Positions 40,749-51,179 are shown, numbered from the stretch's first letter. The stretch: DNA of 64,000 nucleotides from Paulinella micropora (GCA_009731375.1 BJOX01000206.1:505106-569105), one strand, 5' to 3'. The notes: generated from the sequence alone by a model not told the origin. Numbers and translations are program-made.

Positions 40749-43011
40749 ATGTCCAAGCTGTGGCTGCTCTTTGCGTTGGACGAGCCCGAACACTGGTACG
40801 TCACGGACTACCCTGCGAGGCTGGCGCTGCTCAAGACCACAGCCGGGCGGCACGAGCTCGGCACGCACAGCCTGCGCCCGTGTTCGGTCAGGCACCGACT
40901 TTTCGGCCAGGACAGCATCGAGGTGGTCGTGCTAGCCCCCGGCCCGGGGCCGCCCCCGCCGCCGCCGTCGTGCCTCTTGAGCACGATCCCCGACGGCCCC
41001 GCGGGGACCGCGCACGCCGTCCGGGCCCTGCACACGGCGTGGCTCGAGAACCACTGCGCACGAGACCAACTAGCCAGGGCGCTGCTGGGGTGTGGCGTGT
41101 TCTGCGCCCCGGACGGGCTCGCCCTGCACGCCTGTGCCCAGCTGAGTGCCGACGGCCCGAACGGGGCGCCGGCCAGTGGACGAAGCTGTGCTGGCTGCGG
41201 CCTGGGGAGGGCGGCCCGGTGCTGGACCTGTCGTGCGCGCCCCCTGCCCGTTTCTGGCTGCGGCTGGCCGGGGCGCTGGACGGGACCACCCCCGCGGCCC
41301 CCCCGGCCGCGCGTGACGTGCCCAGCGCGCGGCAGCTGGCGTGGCGCGTGCCCGACCAGGCCAGCTGCCGGCGCTGGCTGTGCGCTGCCGTGCTAGCTCC
41401 CTCGGAGCTGCCAGTGGTGGCGGCGGGCGTGGGCGCGAACGCGGCCCTGCTGTGGCTGCGCGCGCTGCTGCCGGGCACCCGCCTGCATCGTGACGGCGGG
41501 CTGTTGACCCTCCACTTCGTGGACGAGCGCGCTCGTGCGGCGTGCCGCGAGCCGGCCCTGGCGCTGCTGCGGGCCCTGGGGCTCGGCCGGGGGCTCGCCC
41601 CTCCCCCGCTGGCGCCCGACGCCGCCGCGGCGTTGGCGCGCTTGCAGACACGGACGCTGGACGCGGCCGACGCTCCCGCGGGCGCGCGTTTCCCGCTCTG
41701 GCCGCTGCCGCGCACGCTGCTCGGCGCCGGGGAGGGCGCCTTTACCTGGGAGCACCTGCTGCGCGCGGAGGCGGCGCGGGGGCGGCTCGACTGGCGGCTC
41801 GGAGGGCGCCGCGCTCGGCGCGCGTGGTGGGGCTGTTTCTGGCAGTTGCAGGCCATCGACGGCGCGCGCACCCTGGTCGTGCCCGCGGCCCCGCGCCGCT
41901 GGTGGTCGTGGCTCACCAGCGTGCACCCGTGCCTGACGCCGGCGGGGCTGTTCGTGCCGGGGGCGGGCGCGCGCGACGTGGCCGTCGTGGTGCTGGAGGC
42001 CCGGGGGGCGTGGGTCTGGGACGAACACATCAGCGGGCCCACCCTGGTGCAGCCACCACGGGACGTGGGCGCCCTGGTCCGGCGGTCCCGGCTGCTGGTG
42101 TACGCGGGCGGTTCGCCCCAGGCCGGCGACTGGCTCGACCGGGTGGATTTCCAGCGGGTCGTGCTGGAGGGCGAGGCTGCGCTGCCGCCCGGCGCCTGGG
42201 AGAGCGTACGCCACCACGTCACGTACACCCCCGCGGAGCGGGGGATCTGCTGCCTGCAGCCCCGGGCCTATTACACTCCGTCGCCCGTGCAGCTGTGGGA
42301 ATCGCTGCAGGTGTCGTACCGCCAGCTGTCCGGCCAGGGCTCCCGGCCGCTGCTGCGGCGCCTGGCCTCCCTGTTGCGCGCCGGCCCCCCCACCCCCGCA
42401 CACCCCGTCCTCCGGCGCGCGGTGCGGGCCCTGTGGCGCTGCCGTTTCTGGGCCCGCGCGCGCCGCGCTGTGCTGCCGACCGAGGACGAAGCAGACGCCC
42501 TGCGCCGCGGTTGGCTCGTGTGCTGGCACCGGGACTGGGCGCGCTGCCGCCCCCGCCTGCCCCCCGCTGCGCCGCAGGACCCCGTGGCCGGCTCCAGGCG
42601 GCTGGGCCGCCGCGAAGCAGTGCGTTGGCTCCGGACGCCCGCGCTCTACGACGCCTGTTTGCAAGAGTTGGGCGCCGCGGTGCACGTGCGCGGCGGTCTG
42701 CGCCTGGCCGCGCGCACCTGCGTGCTGCTCATCCGCCGCACGCCCGCGCCCCCGCCCGTGCTGCCCGCGACGCGGCGCCTGCTGCTGTGCCTGGTGGACG
42801 CGGGCAGCGCGCCCGCGCGGCTGGCCTGGTGGCCCTCGGAGCACTCGTCGGCCGCCCTGGCCCGCTACCTGTTGTTGCACATCGTGCTGGAACCGCCGCT
42901 CGTGCCCGGCTGCCCCGAGCTGCGGGCGGCCTGGTCGGCGCTCCCCCCCGGCCTGCGCGCCGCGCTTTCCCCCGCGCCTACGAGCCGCAGGTCGCGATCT
43001 GGCACCACTGA
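40749..43011 (+). CDS. Large protein with faint SNF2-helicase pattern, frameshifted
   Basis: The start MSKLWLLFALDEPEHW is at 40,749. Coding quality moves to a second frame near 41,160 and probably to a third near 42,950, ending at TGA 43,009; the uncorrected frames are 40,749-41,396, 40,589-43,153 and 41,542-43,011. Total length would be about 750 residues. In the second frame three segments appear in SNF2 order and spacing: RTLVVPAAPRRWWSWL (like motif Ia), then about 110 residues later DFQRVVLEGEAAL (like the D-E-A-H position, with Asp replaced), then RGICCLQPRAYYTPSPVQLW (like motif III). No Walker A lysine loop was seen. If related, it would be an inactive relative of SNF2-like viral helicases. 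The product is otherwise unrecognised. Confidence 0.45.
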
Positions 43012-43430
43012 GCCTCCCCCTTCTCTCCCCTTCCTCCCGCGGGCGGGGGGGGCGGGGGGAGGGAGAGGGGGGGGGGGGGGNNNNNNNNNNCGCGAGAGGT
43101 GGACGTGCGTTGGTCACGCGGGGGCCAGTCCGCGCTCGCCAGCGCCCGCGTAGTCTACACCGGCCCGGGGGCTTAAGGCCTGACGGAGCAAAGAGTTCTG
43201 GGGCTGTAATAGCCCTGGCCGTATTCCGGTGGCCGGGGTGCTAAGGCTAACCAGGTTTCTGTTGCAGAGCCTGACTTTTAAGAACTCGCGGCAAACCACT
43301 AGGGGGAGGACGAGGCGCCATACCTCCCCCCCCCCTTTTGGCTTCCTGTCTAATATCGGGACTGCCCCCCCCCCCCCGGGGGGGGGGGGGCCGCCCCCGG
43401 GGGGGGGGGGGCCCCCCCCCCCCCCCCCCC

Positions 43431-43486
<56 letters not shown>

Positions 43487-43544
43487 TTCCCCCCCCCCCC
43501 CCCCCGCCCGTCCGCGTGCCCGGCCAGAAGTAAAGCTACCACCC
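43012..43544. repeat. Alternating poly-C/poly-G block, intergenic
   Basis: A ten-N join lies at 43,081. From about 43,366 to 43,505 the sequence is nearly only C-runs and G-runs in alternation, the longest being over 60 G, so strong hairpins or G-quadruplexes are possible. The 230 bases left of it are GC-rich without a convincing gene. The poly-G and poly-P frames crossing it are artefacts. Confidence 0.75.
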
Positions 43545-44092
43545 ATGGCCCAGTGGTGGTTGACGGGCCGGTGCATCGACCTGGCCGCGCAGGGCCAGAT
43601 CCTGCTGCGCTTGGAACGGGAAGAGGACAAGAGCGCCGAGCCCGCGCTTTGTTGGCTGGTACTGGACAATGTAGCGGTACGCTTCGATCGGCACCTGGTT
43701 GTGGCATGTGTTACGTAGCGCCGCGCGGCGCCCTGGCGCCGGCCCTCGCGCAGCCGACGTGCCCCGTGCTAGAACAAGGGCTGCGCGATGCCAACGAGGG
43801 CCTGCTGCGCAAGAGCTTGCTTGAGAGTAACAACGCATACGTGTGGTGCGTCACCGGGATCCGCACGACCAACGACGGCTTCGTGGTCGGGGACGCCGGC
43901 TTCGGCCGCCGTGCGAGCGGGCAGCAGTCGCTGCTGTCGGCGCACCTGCTGCACGAGCGGGGGTGGGCCCTGCCGTTAGCAGTGTTTCCTCTGCACGTTG
44001 GTTCGGGCCAGCGTTTGGCCGAGATGTTGGCGCCCGAGGAGGACGCCCCGACGGCTCATGACTTCCAACCTCTGTTGACCTCGGCGGCCTGA
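43545..44092 (+). CDS. Unrecognised protein of about 180 residues, one frameshift
   Basis: It begins MAQWWLTGRCIDLAAQGQIL at 43,545. That frame stops at 43,718. Coding-like sequence goes on in the other frame from about 43,710 (CPVLEQGLRDANEGLL, then SNNAYVWCVTGIRTTNDGFV) to TGA 44,090-44,092. No family is recognised. A polyadenylation signal follows 76 bases after the stop. Confidence 0.5.
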
Positions 44093-44167
44093 ACACGCGG
44101 CCCGCGAAAGTAGTTTCCGTGACCGGCTTGCTTTGAGAGAGGTTGGCTACGGCGGAGACGGCCAACT

Positions 44168-44173
44168 AATAAA
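44168..44173 (+). promoter_or_regulatory. Polyadenylation signal AATAAA
   Basis: It follows the stop codon at 44,092 on the same strand, between two convergent genes. Confidence 0.55.
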
Positions 44174-44370
44174 ATCAGCAAAACTAGACAGAAATGGTGT
44201 TTTTATTGACTAGACCTTTTTTTTGCACACAGTGAGTAGAGGGGAGAGAGCAAAGCAAGCTAGCTCACGCCTGCAGTTTACCTCGACATTAAAAAATATG
44301 TACTTTTGCTTGGCGAGCGAGAACGGAGCTCGTGCGCTGGCCTTGCGCTGGTGGCCCCGAGAGAGTGCCG

Positions 44371-45087
44371 TTAGGACTTTCGTTGCACAGTGAAGTCTAC
44401 AAAAGTGTCCCAGTCATTGCAGGTTTTTATCGCAAGTAATTGCCTCGTTGCATAAGCTGGGTAGAACGCATGGAAATTCCCTGCCTTCAAATGATTGCAG
44501 TCGTTCATGAGCAACAACTTGTTCAGTAACGCCGTTGAATCGCCGGCGTCAAGCACGGGGTGTTCGAACAAGAACAATACTTTCGCCCCCGCTAGTGCCC
44601 CGTGTATTTCCGTGATTTTGTCCTGTATGGCTTGCAGCTGGGCAGTTGGCAATGAGCCGATGTGAGCGGGCGGGAGGGTTGGCGTCTGCAGAACCCTGAA
44701 CTGCACCACTTTGTAGGTCGGTAGTTGTTCTAGCCACGATTTTAAATCTGTCACGGCTGGCTCGCTGACGGGGTAGGCGTAGGAATGATAGAAGCTGTTC
44801 TTGTCTGGCACGTAGCACAGCGACGTTCGTTCACTTTCTTGCACCTCTAGCTTAGCAATCTTTAGGTTATCCCAGAGTTTGGTCATGGTCCCTGATGATA
44901 TTTTCTCGGCGGCGAGTTGCACGACTGTTTTCGTCATTTTCCACTGAACCGTAGCTTTCATCGTATCATCCCAACCGAGCAAGTCGGCAGTGTGAGTTGC
45001 GTAGATATTTGTAAGCTTCTGCTGCCTAAGAAGCGCAAGAGCTTCATTTTGCACGGCTAACTTCAGAGGTTTATAGATTTTTTCCAG
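44371..45087 (-). CDS. Long coiled-coil gene, segment 5 (C-terminal)
   Basis: Same frame after the TGA, about 238 codons to TAA. It is soluble and not recognised. The motif KVLFLFEHPVLDAGDSTALL is the most hydrophobic stretch. Confidence 0.55.
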   Translation of the reverse strand: MEKIYKPLKLAVQNEALALLRQQKLTNIYATHTADLLGWDDTMKATVQWKMTKTVVQLAAEKISSGTMTKLWDNLKIAKLEVQESERTSLCYVPDKNSFYHSYAYPVSEPAVTDLKSWLEQLPTYKVVQFRVLQTPTLPPAHIGSLPTAQLQAIQDKITEIHGALAGAKVLFLFEHPVLDAGDSTALLNKLLLMNDCNHLKAGNFHAFYPAYATRQLLAIKTCNDWDTFVDFTVQRKS

Positions 45088-45936
45088 TCAAACTGCGTCA
45101 TCCGCAGACGTCGCCACAGGGTCTCCCGTAAGAACTGCAACTAAAAATGTACGCTGCAGAGCTAATAAGTAGACTACGAATTGCAGCGCCGATTGGTTGG
45201 CAGGACTCGAAAAAATCTCCTGCTGCGCGAGTTGTCGGGCTAAGAATATCAGGATATTAACATTGACGTCTAGATCAGAAATACCTGCGACCTTTTGCGT
45301 AAAGATAGTTGGTTGTTGGCAGGGGAAGCCGCAGATGTTCATGCGCCCCAAAAATCCCCCAGCGGCGAAAGCGCTGACGAGCTCGTAATTGGCATCTAGT
45401 GCTGTCAATCCGGTTGTTCCCTTAGTTTCGTGCACGAGAATTTGAATCGCGACTATTGTGGGCGCGGGCGTTGCCGCCGTAGGGTTCTGATATATCGCTA
45501 ACAGCTGTTTGAAGTCAGTGTCGGCCGTTATGCCGGTTGGACGTGCAGACGAAAGCGCATCAGCCATATTTTGGTTCTTCACTTTTGATGCAAGGAGCTT
45601 AGCGGAGTCCACTGGTGCTTCCACAACTACGTTCATCGCTGGTAACTGGCCGGTGGTGTACGCTACTGGAGGCAGCACGCTCGGCACAACTGCTTTCTGC
45701 GGGAGAGACCGAGGCAAGAAATCCTCCCAGGACTTTGTCTTCTTGGCCGGCGTGCTCGGCTGGATATAAGGTGACGCGTATGGACCCGCAGCCTCCTTGC
45801 ATGTCTGCAAGATCGTTTTAAGTGTCGGTGCCTGCGCATTTGCCGTGCCCTCTCCCGCCGGAGTCGATGCCGTGTGTAGCGCACGGAGCGACCCAAGCGT
45901 CGGCGCCTGCGCCCCCGAAGACTGTGGTAGGTATTG
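45088..45936 (-). CDS. Long coiled-coil gene, segment 4
   Basis: Continues in the same frame after the TAA with another repeat copy (QYLPQSSGAQAPTL) and a further one (KSWEDFLPRSLPQ), then a folded-looking domain with ILVHETKGTTGLTALDANY. It ends at TGA. Confidence 0.55.
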   Translation of the reverse strand, partial: QYLPQSSGAQAPTLGSLRALHTASTPAGEGTANAQAPTLKTILQTCKEAAGPYASPYIQPSTPAKKTKSWEDFLPRSLPQKAVVPSVLPPVAYTTGQLPAMNVVVEAPVDSAKLLASKVKNQNMADALSSARPTGITADTDFKQLLAIYQNPTAATPAPTIVAIQILVHETKGTTGLTALDANYELVSAFAAGGFLGRMNICGFPCQQPTIFTQKVAGISDLDVNVNILIFLARQLAQQEIFSSPANQSALQFVVYLLALQRTFLVAVLTGDPVATSADDAV

Positions 45937-47550
45937 TTACCAGGATTTATTCGGCTTTGCCGCCTTCGCATCTGCCACCGAAGATTGTGCTGGTACGTAA
46001 TTTTCCCCGGATTTCGTCTTTGTTGCCTGCGCTTCTGCCCTCGAAGACTGTGGTAGGTATTTTTCCCAGGATTTCTTCAGCTTTGCTGTCTTCGCATCTG
46101 CGAGCGCCTTCGCATCTTCCAGCGCCTTCGCATCTGCGAGCGCCTTCGCATCTTCCAGCGCCTTCGCGTCTGCGAGCGCCTTCGCGTCTGCGAGCGCCTT
46201 CGCGTCTGCGAGCGCCTTCGCGTCTGCGAGCTCCTTCGTTTTGGCTGCGTCATCTGCCGCCTTCTTTTTCGCCAATGCCACGCTGGCGGCTGCTACTGTG
46301 GTCTCCGCCTTCGTTTTCGTCTGTGCTGCCTTGAGATCTGCCTGTTCCTTTGCCGTTGTCTTCGTTTTCGCCTCATTCGTCGCCTTTTCCAACGCTGCCA
46401 CTTTGTCTTCTACCTGGCCCTGCAGCGTGCCTATGAGACCTTGGGCCGACGCCACTGTCGCGTGGGCCTTCGACTTCGCATCCTCTGTCGTGGTCTTCTT
46501 CGTTTGAGCAGCAGCCAGCTTCATTACTTCGGTGTCGTGCCTTGCCGTGGCGGTCGCCAAGTCCGTCGCGGCCCCTTGTGCCACCCGCCTCGCCGCCTTC
46601 GCTGCGGTGCTCGCCAAAACTGCCTTCTCTTCCGCTGGCGAGAATTTTATGTCGCCTCCCGGTAGGAATGGCACACGCGTTGTGAAATCTGCTATTTTTG
46701 CTGCTATTGTTTGTGTCCACGTAGGTACCCCAGGTTTTGTACTGTCCATATACCTTGCGTTTTGCTGTACTCTGCCCAGCCACGCAGGCGCGTACACAGA
46801 TACGTACTGCGCATGATCGTAGTCTCTGGATTCCTTCCATTTCTTCATAAGCGCATCCAATGGAGCCAGAGTAGACGTAACCAAGCTTCTGTATCCTGCA
46901 CTCATCATTAGCATCGTACCCGTGAACATATAGAAGCTTGCTTGCCATGCGTCGTAAAGCGCCTGAAATTTCTCCAACCACGCCAACAACCGCTCTAGCC
47001 GATCACTGCAAGTTTGCCACTCCTCTTCAGTATCGAACGTCCTCGCGGCTATCAATGCTTCCTGCGGATCCATCTGCGCTCCCGTACGCAGCGTTTGTAG
47101 TGCGTCGCATATGTCCCAAAACGATTTCCTGTCCGGCAGTGCCCACCATGCATTGTCCAAACCTGTGAGATCATTCACGTCTACAGCATCCCCGTCTGCA
47201 TCCTTCCAGGTGGTCTGTATCCTGTTGAGCAACCCTGCAGCTCTTTCTTTCAGGGTAGGAGACGCGTTCAAAAACGCTACCGTTGACAAGCTGACGATTC
47301 GGCGGATGATGTCAAATTTTGCATCGACGAGTTCCACTGCACTCATTGCTGCAAACTGGTGCATGTTCAACGCCGTTGTGTACACTGTCCACCCTGCCGA
47401 CGAATAATAATTTTTTGCTCCTTCCAGGAACAACATAGCTCCGCTTATGCCGAGTTCCATAGCTTGATTCATTGCCTTTAGAGCTGCGTCGCACCCTGCT
47501 AACTTGTCCACCGCAGATTCGAGGGCGCCGAGGTGAGCAGTCCACGCTGG
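45937..47550 (-). CDS. Long coiled-coil gene, segment 3
   Basis: Globular helical domain, then a coiled coil (about 46,080-46,640), then tandem ADAKAL-type repeats (46,085-46,235) and K-S-W-E-K-Y-L-P-Q-S-S-like repeats. It ends at a TAA that sits exactly where the other repeat copies have Glu (GAA). Confidence 0.6.
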   Translation of the reverse strand, partial: PAWTAHLGALESAVDKLAGCDAALKAMNQAMELGISGAMLFLEGAKNYYSSAGWTVYTTALNMHQFAAMSAVELVDAKFDIIRRIVSLSTVAFLNASPTLKERAAGLLNRIQTTWKDADGDAVDVNDLTGLDNAWWALPDRKSFWDICDALQTLRTGAQMDPQEALIAARTFDTEEEWQTCSDRLERLLAWLEKFQALYDAWQASFYMFTGTMLMMSAGYRSLVTSTLAPLDALMKKWKESRDYDHAQYVSVYAPAWLGRVQQNARYMDSTKPGVPTWTQTIAAKIADFTTRVPFLPGGDIKFSPAEEKAVLASTAAKAARRVAQGAATDLATATARHDTEVMKLAAAQTKKTTTEDAKSKAHATVASAQGLIGTLQGQVEDKVAALEKATNEAKTKTTAKEQADLKAAQTKTKAETTVAAASVALAKKKAADDAAKTKELADAKALADAKALADAKALADAKALEDAKALADAKALEDAKALADAKTAKLKKSWEKYLPQSSRAEAQATKTKSGENYVPAQSSVADAKAAKPNKSW

Positions 47551-47551
47551 T

Positions 47552-48565
47552 TCATCCTCCTGTTTTGGTGTCGAAATGTTGCACTGAATCCCGGATTCCC
47601 GCTAATACAGCTTTTTGCGCTGCACAACTTGTTTCGAACGTTGTTTTGGCTTCGTTGGCTTTTTCTATTGCTTCTTGCGTTTCAGTGTGGGAGAGATTTA
47701 GTATGTTCTGCAGCTCGGTTTTTGCATTCTCCTCAGGTACTGACACGGCTGCAGCAGTTATCTCTCTCTTCCCTTTTGCTTCCTGGACCTTGGCCTCCGC
47801 GTCGGCCACAGCAGCCTCTGCCAGCGTGACGGCCTCTTGGGCAGCCTTGGCCTCTTCGGCCGCTTTCTTCTCTTCCTCTGCCAACTTCGTCAACTCTGTC
47901 TGTTTGGCTGCCACCAGGGCTTGCGCCTCGTTCACAGCTGTTTCTGCTTTCAGTCGTGCCTGCTCTGCCTCGGCGACAGCGGCGGCCGCTGCTTTTGCCT
48001 CTTCTGCCGCCTGCTTTGCCTCGGCTGCTGCTGCTTCGGCTGCTGCTATCTTCGCCTCGTCAGAACCAGCTGGCGGATCCGAGGGCTTGGGCGGGTCTCC
48101 AGGCTTGGGCAGCAGGGGCGGCGCTTTAGGGATCCCCTTCTTATCATCGGGCGCGGCAGGCGCCCACGCAGCCCTGCACTTGCGCACAATTCGTGAGAAT
48201 GTCGCGTCTTTGGACTCTCCAGGCTTGCTCTTAGAGTTTGCCTCTGGGGCTTCAGCGATCCCTGTTACATACATAGGGCTTGATTCCAGTGACTTGAGGT
48301 TGGACGCGCCCCATTGTGCGAGGGCTTTTTCCAAGACTGGCCGCACTTGCTGCAGAACAGCATCGAGCCCCTGGACTATGCGCCTGATGCATTTAGAAAC
48401 TTGTGGCGTCTCTGCCGCTTCTTTTATCTCTTTCCATGACTGCTTCTTCTTCTCTATCTCGAATATATCTTCGTTAAAATCTTTCGCATTTGTGTAGGTG
48501 TCAAACGTAACTGTCAGGAATTCCGTGATCTCATCGCGCACCTTGTTGTCAACCACGGCTTTAAC
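47552..48565 (-). CDS. Long coiled-coil gene, segment 2
   Basis: Open from directly after the TAA at 48,566 to TGA 47,552. It has a helical N-terminal part, a Pro-rich linker (KAPPLLPKPGDPPKPSDPP) and a long Ala/Glu/Lys coiled coil. Confidence 0.6.
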   Translation of the reverse strand, partial: VKAVVDNKVRDEITEFLTVTFDTYTNAKDFNEDIFEIEKKKQSWKEIKEAAETPQVSKCIRRIVQGLDAVLQQVRPVLEKALAQWGASNLKSLESSPMYVTGIAEAPEANSKSKPGESKDATFSRIVRKCRAAWAPAAPDDKKGIPKAPPLLPKPGDPPKPSDPPAGSDEAKIAAAEAAAAEAKQAAEEAKAAAAAVAEAEQARLKAETAVNEAQALVAAKQTELTKLAEEEKKAAEEAKAAQEAVTLAEAAVADAEAKVQEAKGKREITAAAVSVPEENAKTELQNILNLSHTETQEAIEKANEAKTTFETSCAAQKAVLAGIRDSVQHFDTKTGG

Positions 48566-50608
48566 TTATGTACAGCAAGTCGTCATCACACCCTGCACAA
48601 CTGCCTGTAGCAGATCGGTAATGAGCCCGGCGTGGTCTGTTGTGTCATTGAATGTCGTGGTTGATAACTTGTAATCGACTTTAGAGTCTTCTATTTCCGC
48701 CTTTAACTCGGTCGTACATTCAGCATATTTGGTCTTGTTTTCAGCAGCCCAGGTGCTCGTCGCGGTTGCAATCCGTAAGAAGCTACTAAAAAGGAACCGT
48801 GCGCTCTCGTAGACTGACAGAACGCGGACCTTGAACAATTTGAGCCGGGACGCTGCCAGGTCGAGTAGCCGTGTAAGATCTGTGGCCCCCACAATTTTTG
48901 TCCGAGCGTTCTCGATCACAATTCGGGCAGGGTCTATCTGCGTCTTGGTGTACGTTTCCATTCCCTGCTTGACGTTCACCCAGTTGTCGTAGGCCTCTGC
49001 GAATATGGTTTCCCACGCGGGAACGCTGGCCGACTTTTTTCCCTTCTTCGTCAGGGACAAGGCTTTGAGGATTTCCTGATCCATCGTGTAAGTACTTTCA
49101 AAATCCTGGGTAGCTGTCTCGACCTCCTCCAGCCGAGCAATCGCTGTTTGAACATCTGCACTTCCCGCCGCATTGCTTGGCTTGGCATAGATTTTCTCCA
49201 GCAGTAATTCGCCCGTTGTTTTCAGCGCGACTGGAACTTTGGGGCTGCCCGTGTCCGGTAGCGGGACGGGTTCTAGGTACAGAGTAGGTATGTCGGCGAA
49301 CATTGGCTCGTTGCTAATCATCCAGTACATGCTCAGCAGAAAGTTGTTCCATCTCTGCTTATCTTCCGGTGCTTTGCGGGCCTCGTCCAACTTTGCGTCT
49401 ATCGGGCCGGTACCAGCATTGTCTATCGAGAGGTAGGTCCCGAACGACAGGGCGAAATGCAACAGCTGCCAGTATTTCCTGTTTGTGTCATTCATCTCAG
49501 CGTAATTTACGTCGTCAGTTGTGGTTTTCTCGTCCCCTACGATCTGGAAGAATCTGGCGAGCCGCTCCTTCGTTTCGTTCTGTAGGGGGTTGTCCTCTGT
49601 CACGAGGTCCGTTTGTATCGCGTTCTCTACACAGAAATCCCAGGCGCCGACCGTGGGTCCTGCATCCAGGGCCGTTTTTGCATCATCATCATCATCACCA
49701 CCTTCCACCTTCTCTTTTGTCGCGCAGATTGCTTCGTGAACCCTCAGCAGTAGTGCGACGGCGAGAACATTCGATGCACCAGGGCGTGCAACAGCAAGGA
49801 TGTTAAGAGGTAGCCCCAGCTCTATCGTCTCACATTCGTCTTGCCATTTTGGTATAAGCGAGCTCACATGTTCTTCCCACTTTGCCCCGACCTCAGGCGG
49901 GTAGGAAGCCTGGAGCACAGGATCGCCTTTGTTTAGCTCCGACCACCGCTTTTCGAAATGTGACCACCACTTTGGCGGGGCCAGTGGTTTCGCTGCAGCC
50001 TTACAAACCTTATGCCAAGACTCGTAAAAATCCTTAAACAGATGCACCGACTTCCAGTTGTCGCGGTGCCAACATATACGCGGATCCTTAGCCTCCACTG
50101 TCACCAGGTAAGCTTTTCTTTCTCTGTCTCCCAGGGCATATCTCTTCTTCTCGGGTGGTTTTGGTCTCATAGCAAAAAAAGCTTTCGCGAATTTCCACTG
50201 GAAGCTTCGGGAGTAGAGACTGCTTAATTGTCCAGCTGGCACATCGATAATCGGGGCGCCATCGGGTGGGGGTGGTACTGGCCAGAACAAACACGCGCAT
50301 AACAGCGCGCGGCCTAACAGATACACATTTTTCCTCTCTGCACGTTTTTCCTCTTTGTCATCGTTCTTAACCGGCTCGAAATCCGCACGTGGAGGCACAA
50401 ATGCTTCGACGAATTTAGCCACAAATTCGTCTTCAGTTATCCCAGGAGTTGCTTTCTTTTTTTCCGTATCGTTGTATGTGGCCAGAAATTGCTGGTAGAT
50501 CACTGGGAAATAGTCCTGCAACAACTCCTGCACTTTTGTGCTCTGCAGCCGGCGGTAGGTTTCAGCGTAATTCTCATATCCGTCATCGTCGGATGCAGAA
50601 TCGGCCAT
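48566..50608 (-). CDS. Long coiled-coil gene, segment 1 (N-terminal)
   Basis: 680 codons from MADSASDDDGYENYAETYRR to TAA. It contains a short Asp run (GGDDDDDAK) and many Trp and Lys residues, with no signal peptide. The ATG at 50,608 was preferred over an upstream GTG. Confidence 0.65.
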   Translation of the reverse strand: MADSASDDDGYENYAETYRRLQSTKVQELLQDYFPVIYQQFLATYNDTEKKKATPGITEDEFVAKFVEAFVPPRADFEPVKNDDKEEKRAERKNVYLLGRALLCACLFWPVPPPPDGAPIIDVPAGQLSSLYSRSFQWKFAKAFFAMRPKPPEKKRYALGDRERKAYLVTVEAKDPRICWHRDNWKSVHLFKDFYESWHKVCKAAAKPLAPPKWWSHFEKRWSELNKGDPVLQASYPPEVGAKWEEHVSSLIPKWQDECETIELGLPLNILAVARPGASNVLAVALLLRVHEAICATKEKVEGGDDDDDAKTALDAGPTVGAWDFCVENAIQTDLVTEDNPLQNETKERLARFFQIVGDEKTTTDDVNYAEMNDTNRKYWQLLHFALSFGTYLSIDNAGTGPIDAKLDEARKAPEDKQRWNNFLLSMYWMISNEPMFADIPTLYLEPVPLPDTGSPKVPVALKTTGELLLEKIYAKPSNAAGSADVQTAIARLEEVETATQDFESTYTMDQEILKALSLTKKGKKSASVPAWETIFAEAYDNWVNVKQGMETYTKTQIDPARIVIENARTKIVGATDLTRLLDLAASRLKLFKVRVLSVYESARFLFSSFLRIATATSTWAAENKTKYAECTTELKAEIEDSKVDYKLSTTTFNDTTDHAGLITDLLQAVVQGVMTTCCT

Positions 50609-50729
50609 GGGGCAAACCTCCACGCCAAGGCAGGAATGGACGTTCGTGTACAGAACAGGCTCAGTTTATAATGTTAGCAGGGGGGTTGGGGGCTCCCCTC
50701 CACTACATTTCTTCGGGAAAGCCCCCACC

Positions 50730-51179
50730 NNNNNNNNNNNNNNNNNNNNNNNNNNNNNNNNNNNNNNNNNNNNNNNNNNNNNNNNNNNNNNNNNNNNNNN
50801 NNNNNNNNNNNNNNNNNNNNNNNNNNNNNNNNNNNNNNNNNNNNNNNNNNNNNNNNNNNNNNNNNNNNNNNNNNNNNNNNNNNNNNNNNNNNNNNNNNNN
50901 NNNNNNNNNNNNNNNNNNNNNNNNNNNNNNNNNNNNNNNNNNNNNNNNNNNNNNNNNNNNNNNNNNNNNNNNNNNNNNNNNNNNNNNNNNNNNNNNNNNN
51001 NNNNNNNNNNNNNNNNNNNNNNNNNNNNNNNNNNNNNNNNNNNNNNNNNNNNNNNNNNNNNNNNNNNNNNNNNNNNNNNNNNNNNNNNNNNNNNNNNNNN
51101 NNNNNNNNNNNNNNNNNNNNNNNNNNNNNNNNNNNNNNNNNNNNNNNNNNNNNNNNNNNNNNNNNNNNNNNNNNNNNNN
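50730..51179. other. Assembly gap, 450 N
   Basis: Unsequenced; it probably hides the start of the next plus-strand gene and the promoter of the long coiled-coil gene. Confidence 0.95.

Larger units (their letters stand above)
44371..50608 (-). pseudogene. Very long coiled-coil protein gene, interrupted four times
   Basis: Five successive minus-strand frames together cover about 2,080 codons from ATG 50,608 to TAA 44,371. They are separated by TAA at 48,566, a one-base frameshift near 47,550 (GGAGGA), TAA at 45,937 and TGA at 45,088. On each side of the three stops the same frame stays open, which strongly suggests one ancestral gene. The N-terminal third is globular and Trp-rich. The middle holds two Ala/Glu/Lys coiled-coil regions (about 47,650-48,080 and 46,080-46,640). 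The latter contains six-residue ADAKAL/EDAKAL repeats. Then come repeats of K-S-W-E-x-(Y/F)-(L/V)-P and a globular C-terminal domain. I do not recognise the family. A structural or tegument-like role would be a guess. Confidence 0.65.

Noticed and set aside
41393-43117. 574-codon minus-strand frame, and a 489-codon plus-strand frame
   Set aside because: GC-driven shadows of the 40,749 gene. Only the last residues of the plus-strand one may be used after a frameshift.
44371-50608. Stop-codon reassignment (TAA as Glu)
   Set aside because: TAA does fall on a Glu position in the repeats and in the polymerase, but the Rab-like gene ends correctly after Cys-Cys at TAA, and TGA and TAG interrupt genes as well. 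Decay or sequence error is simpler.
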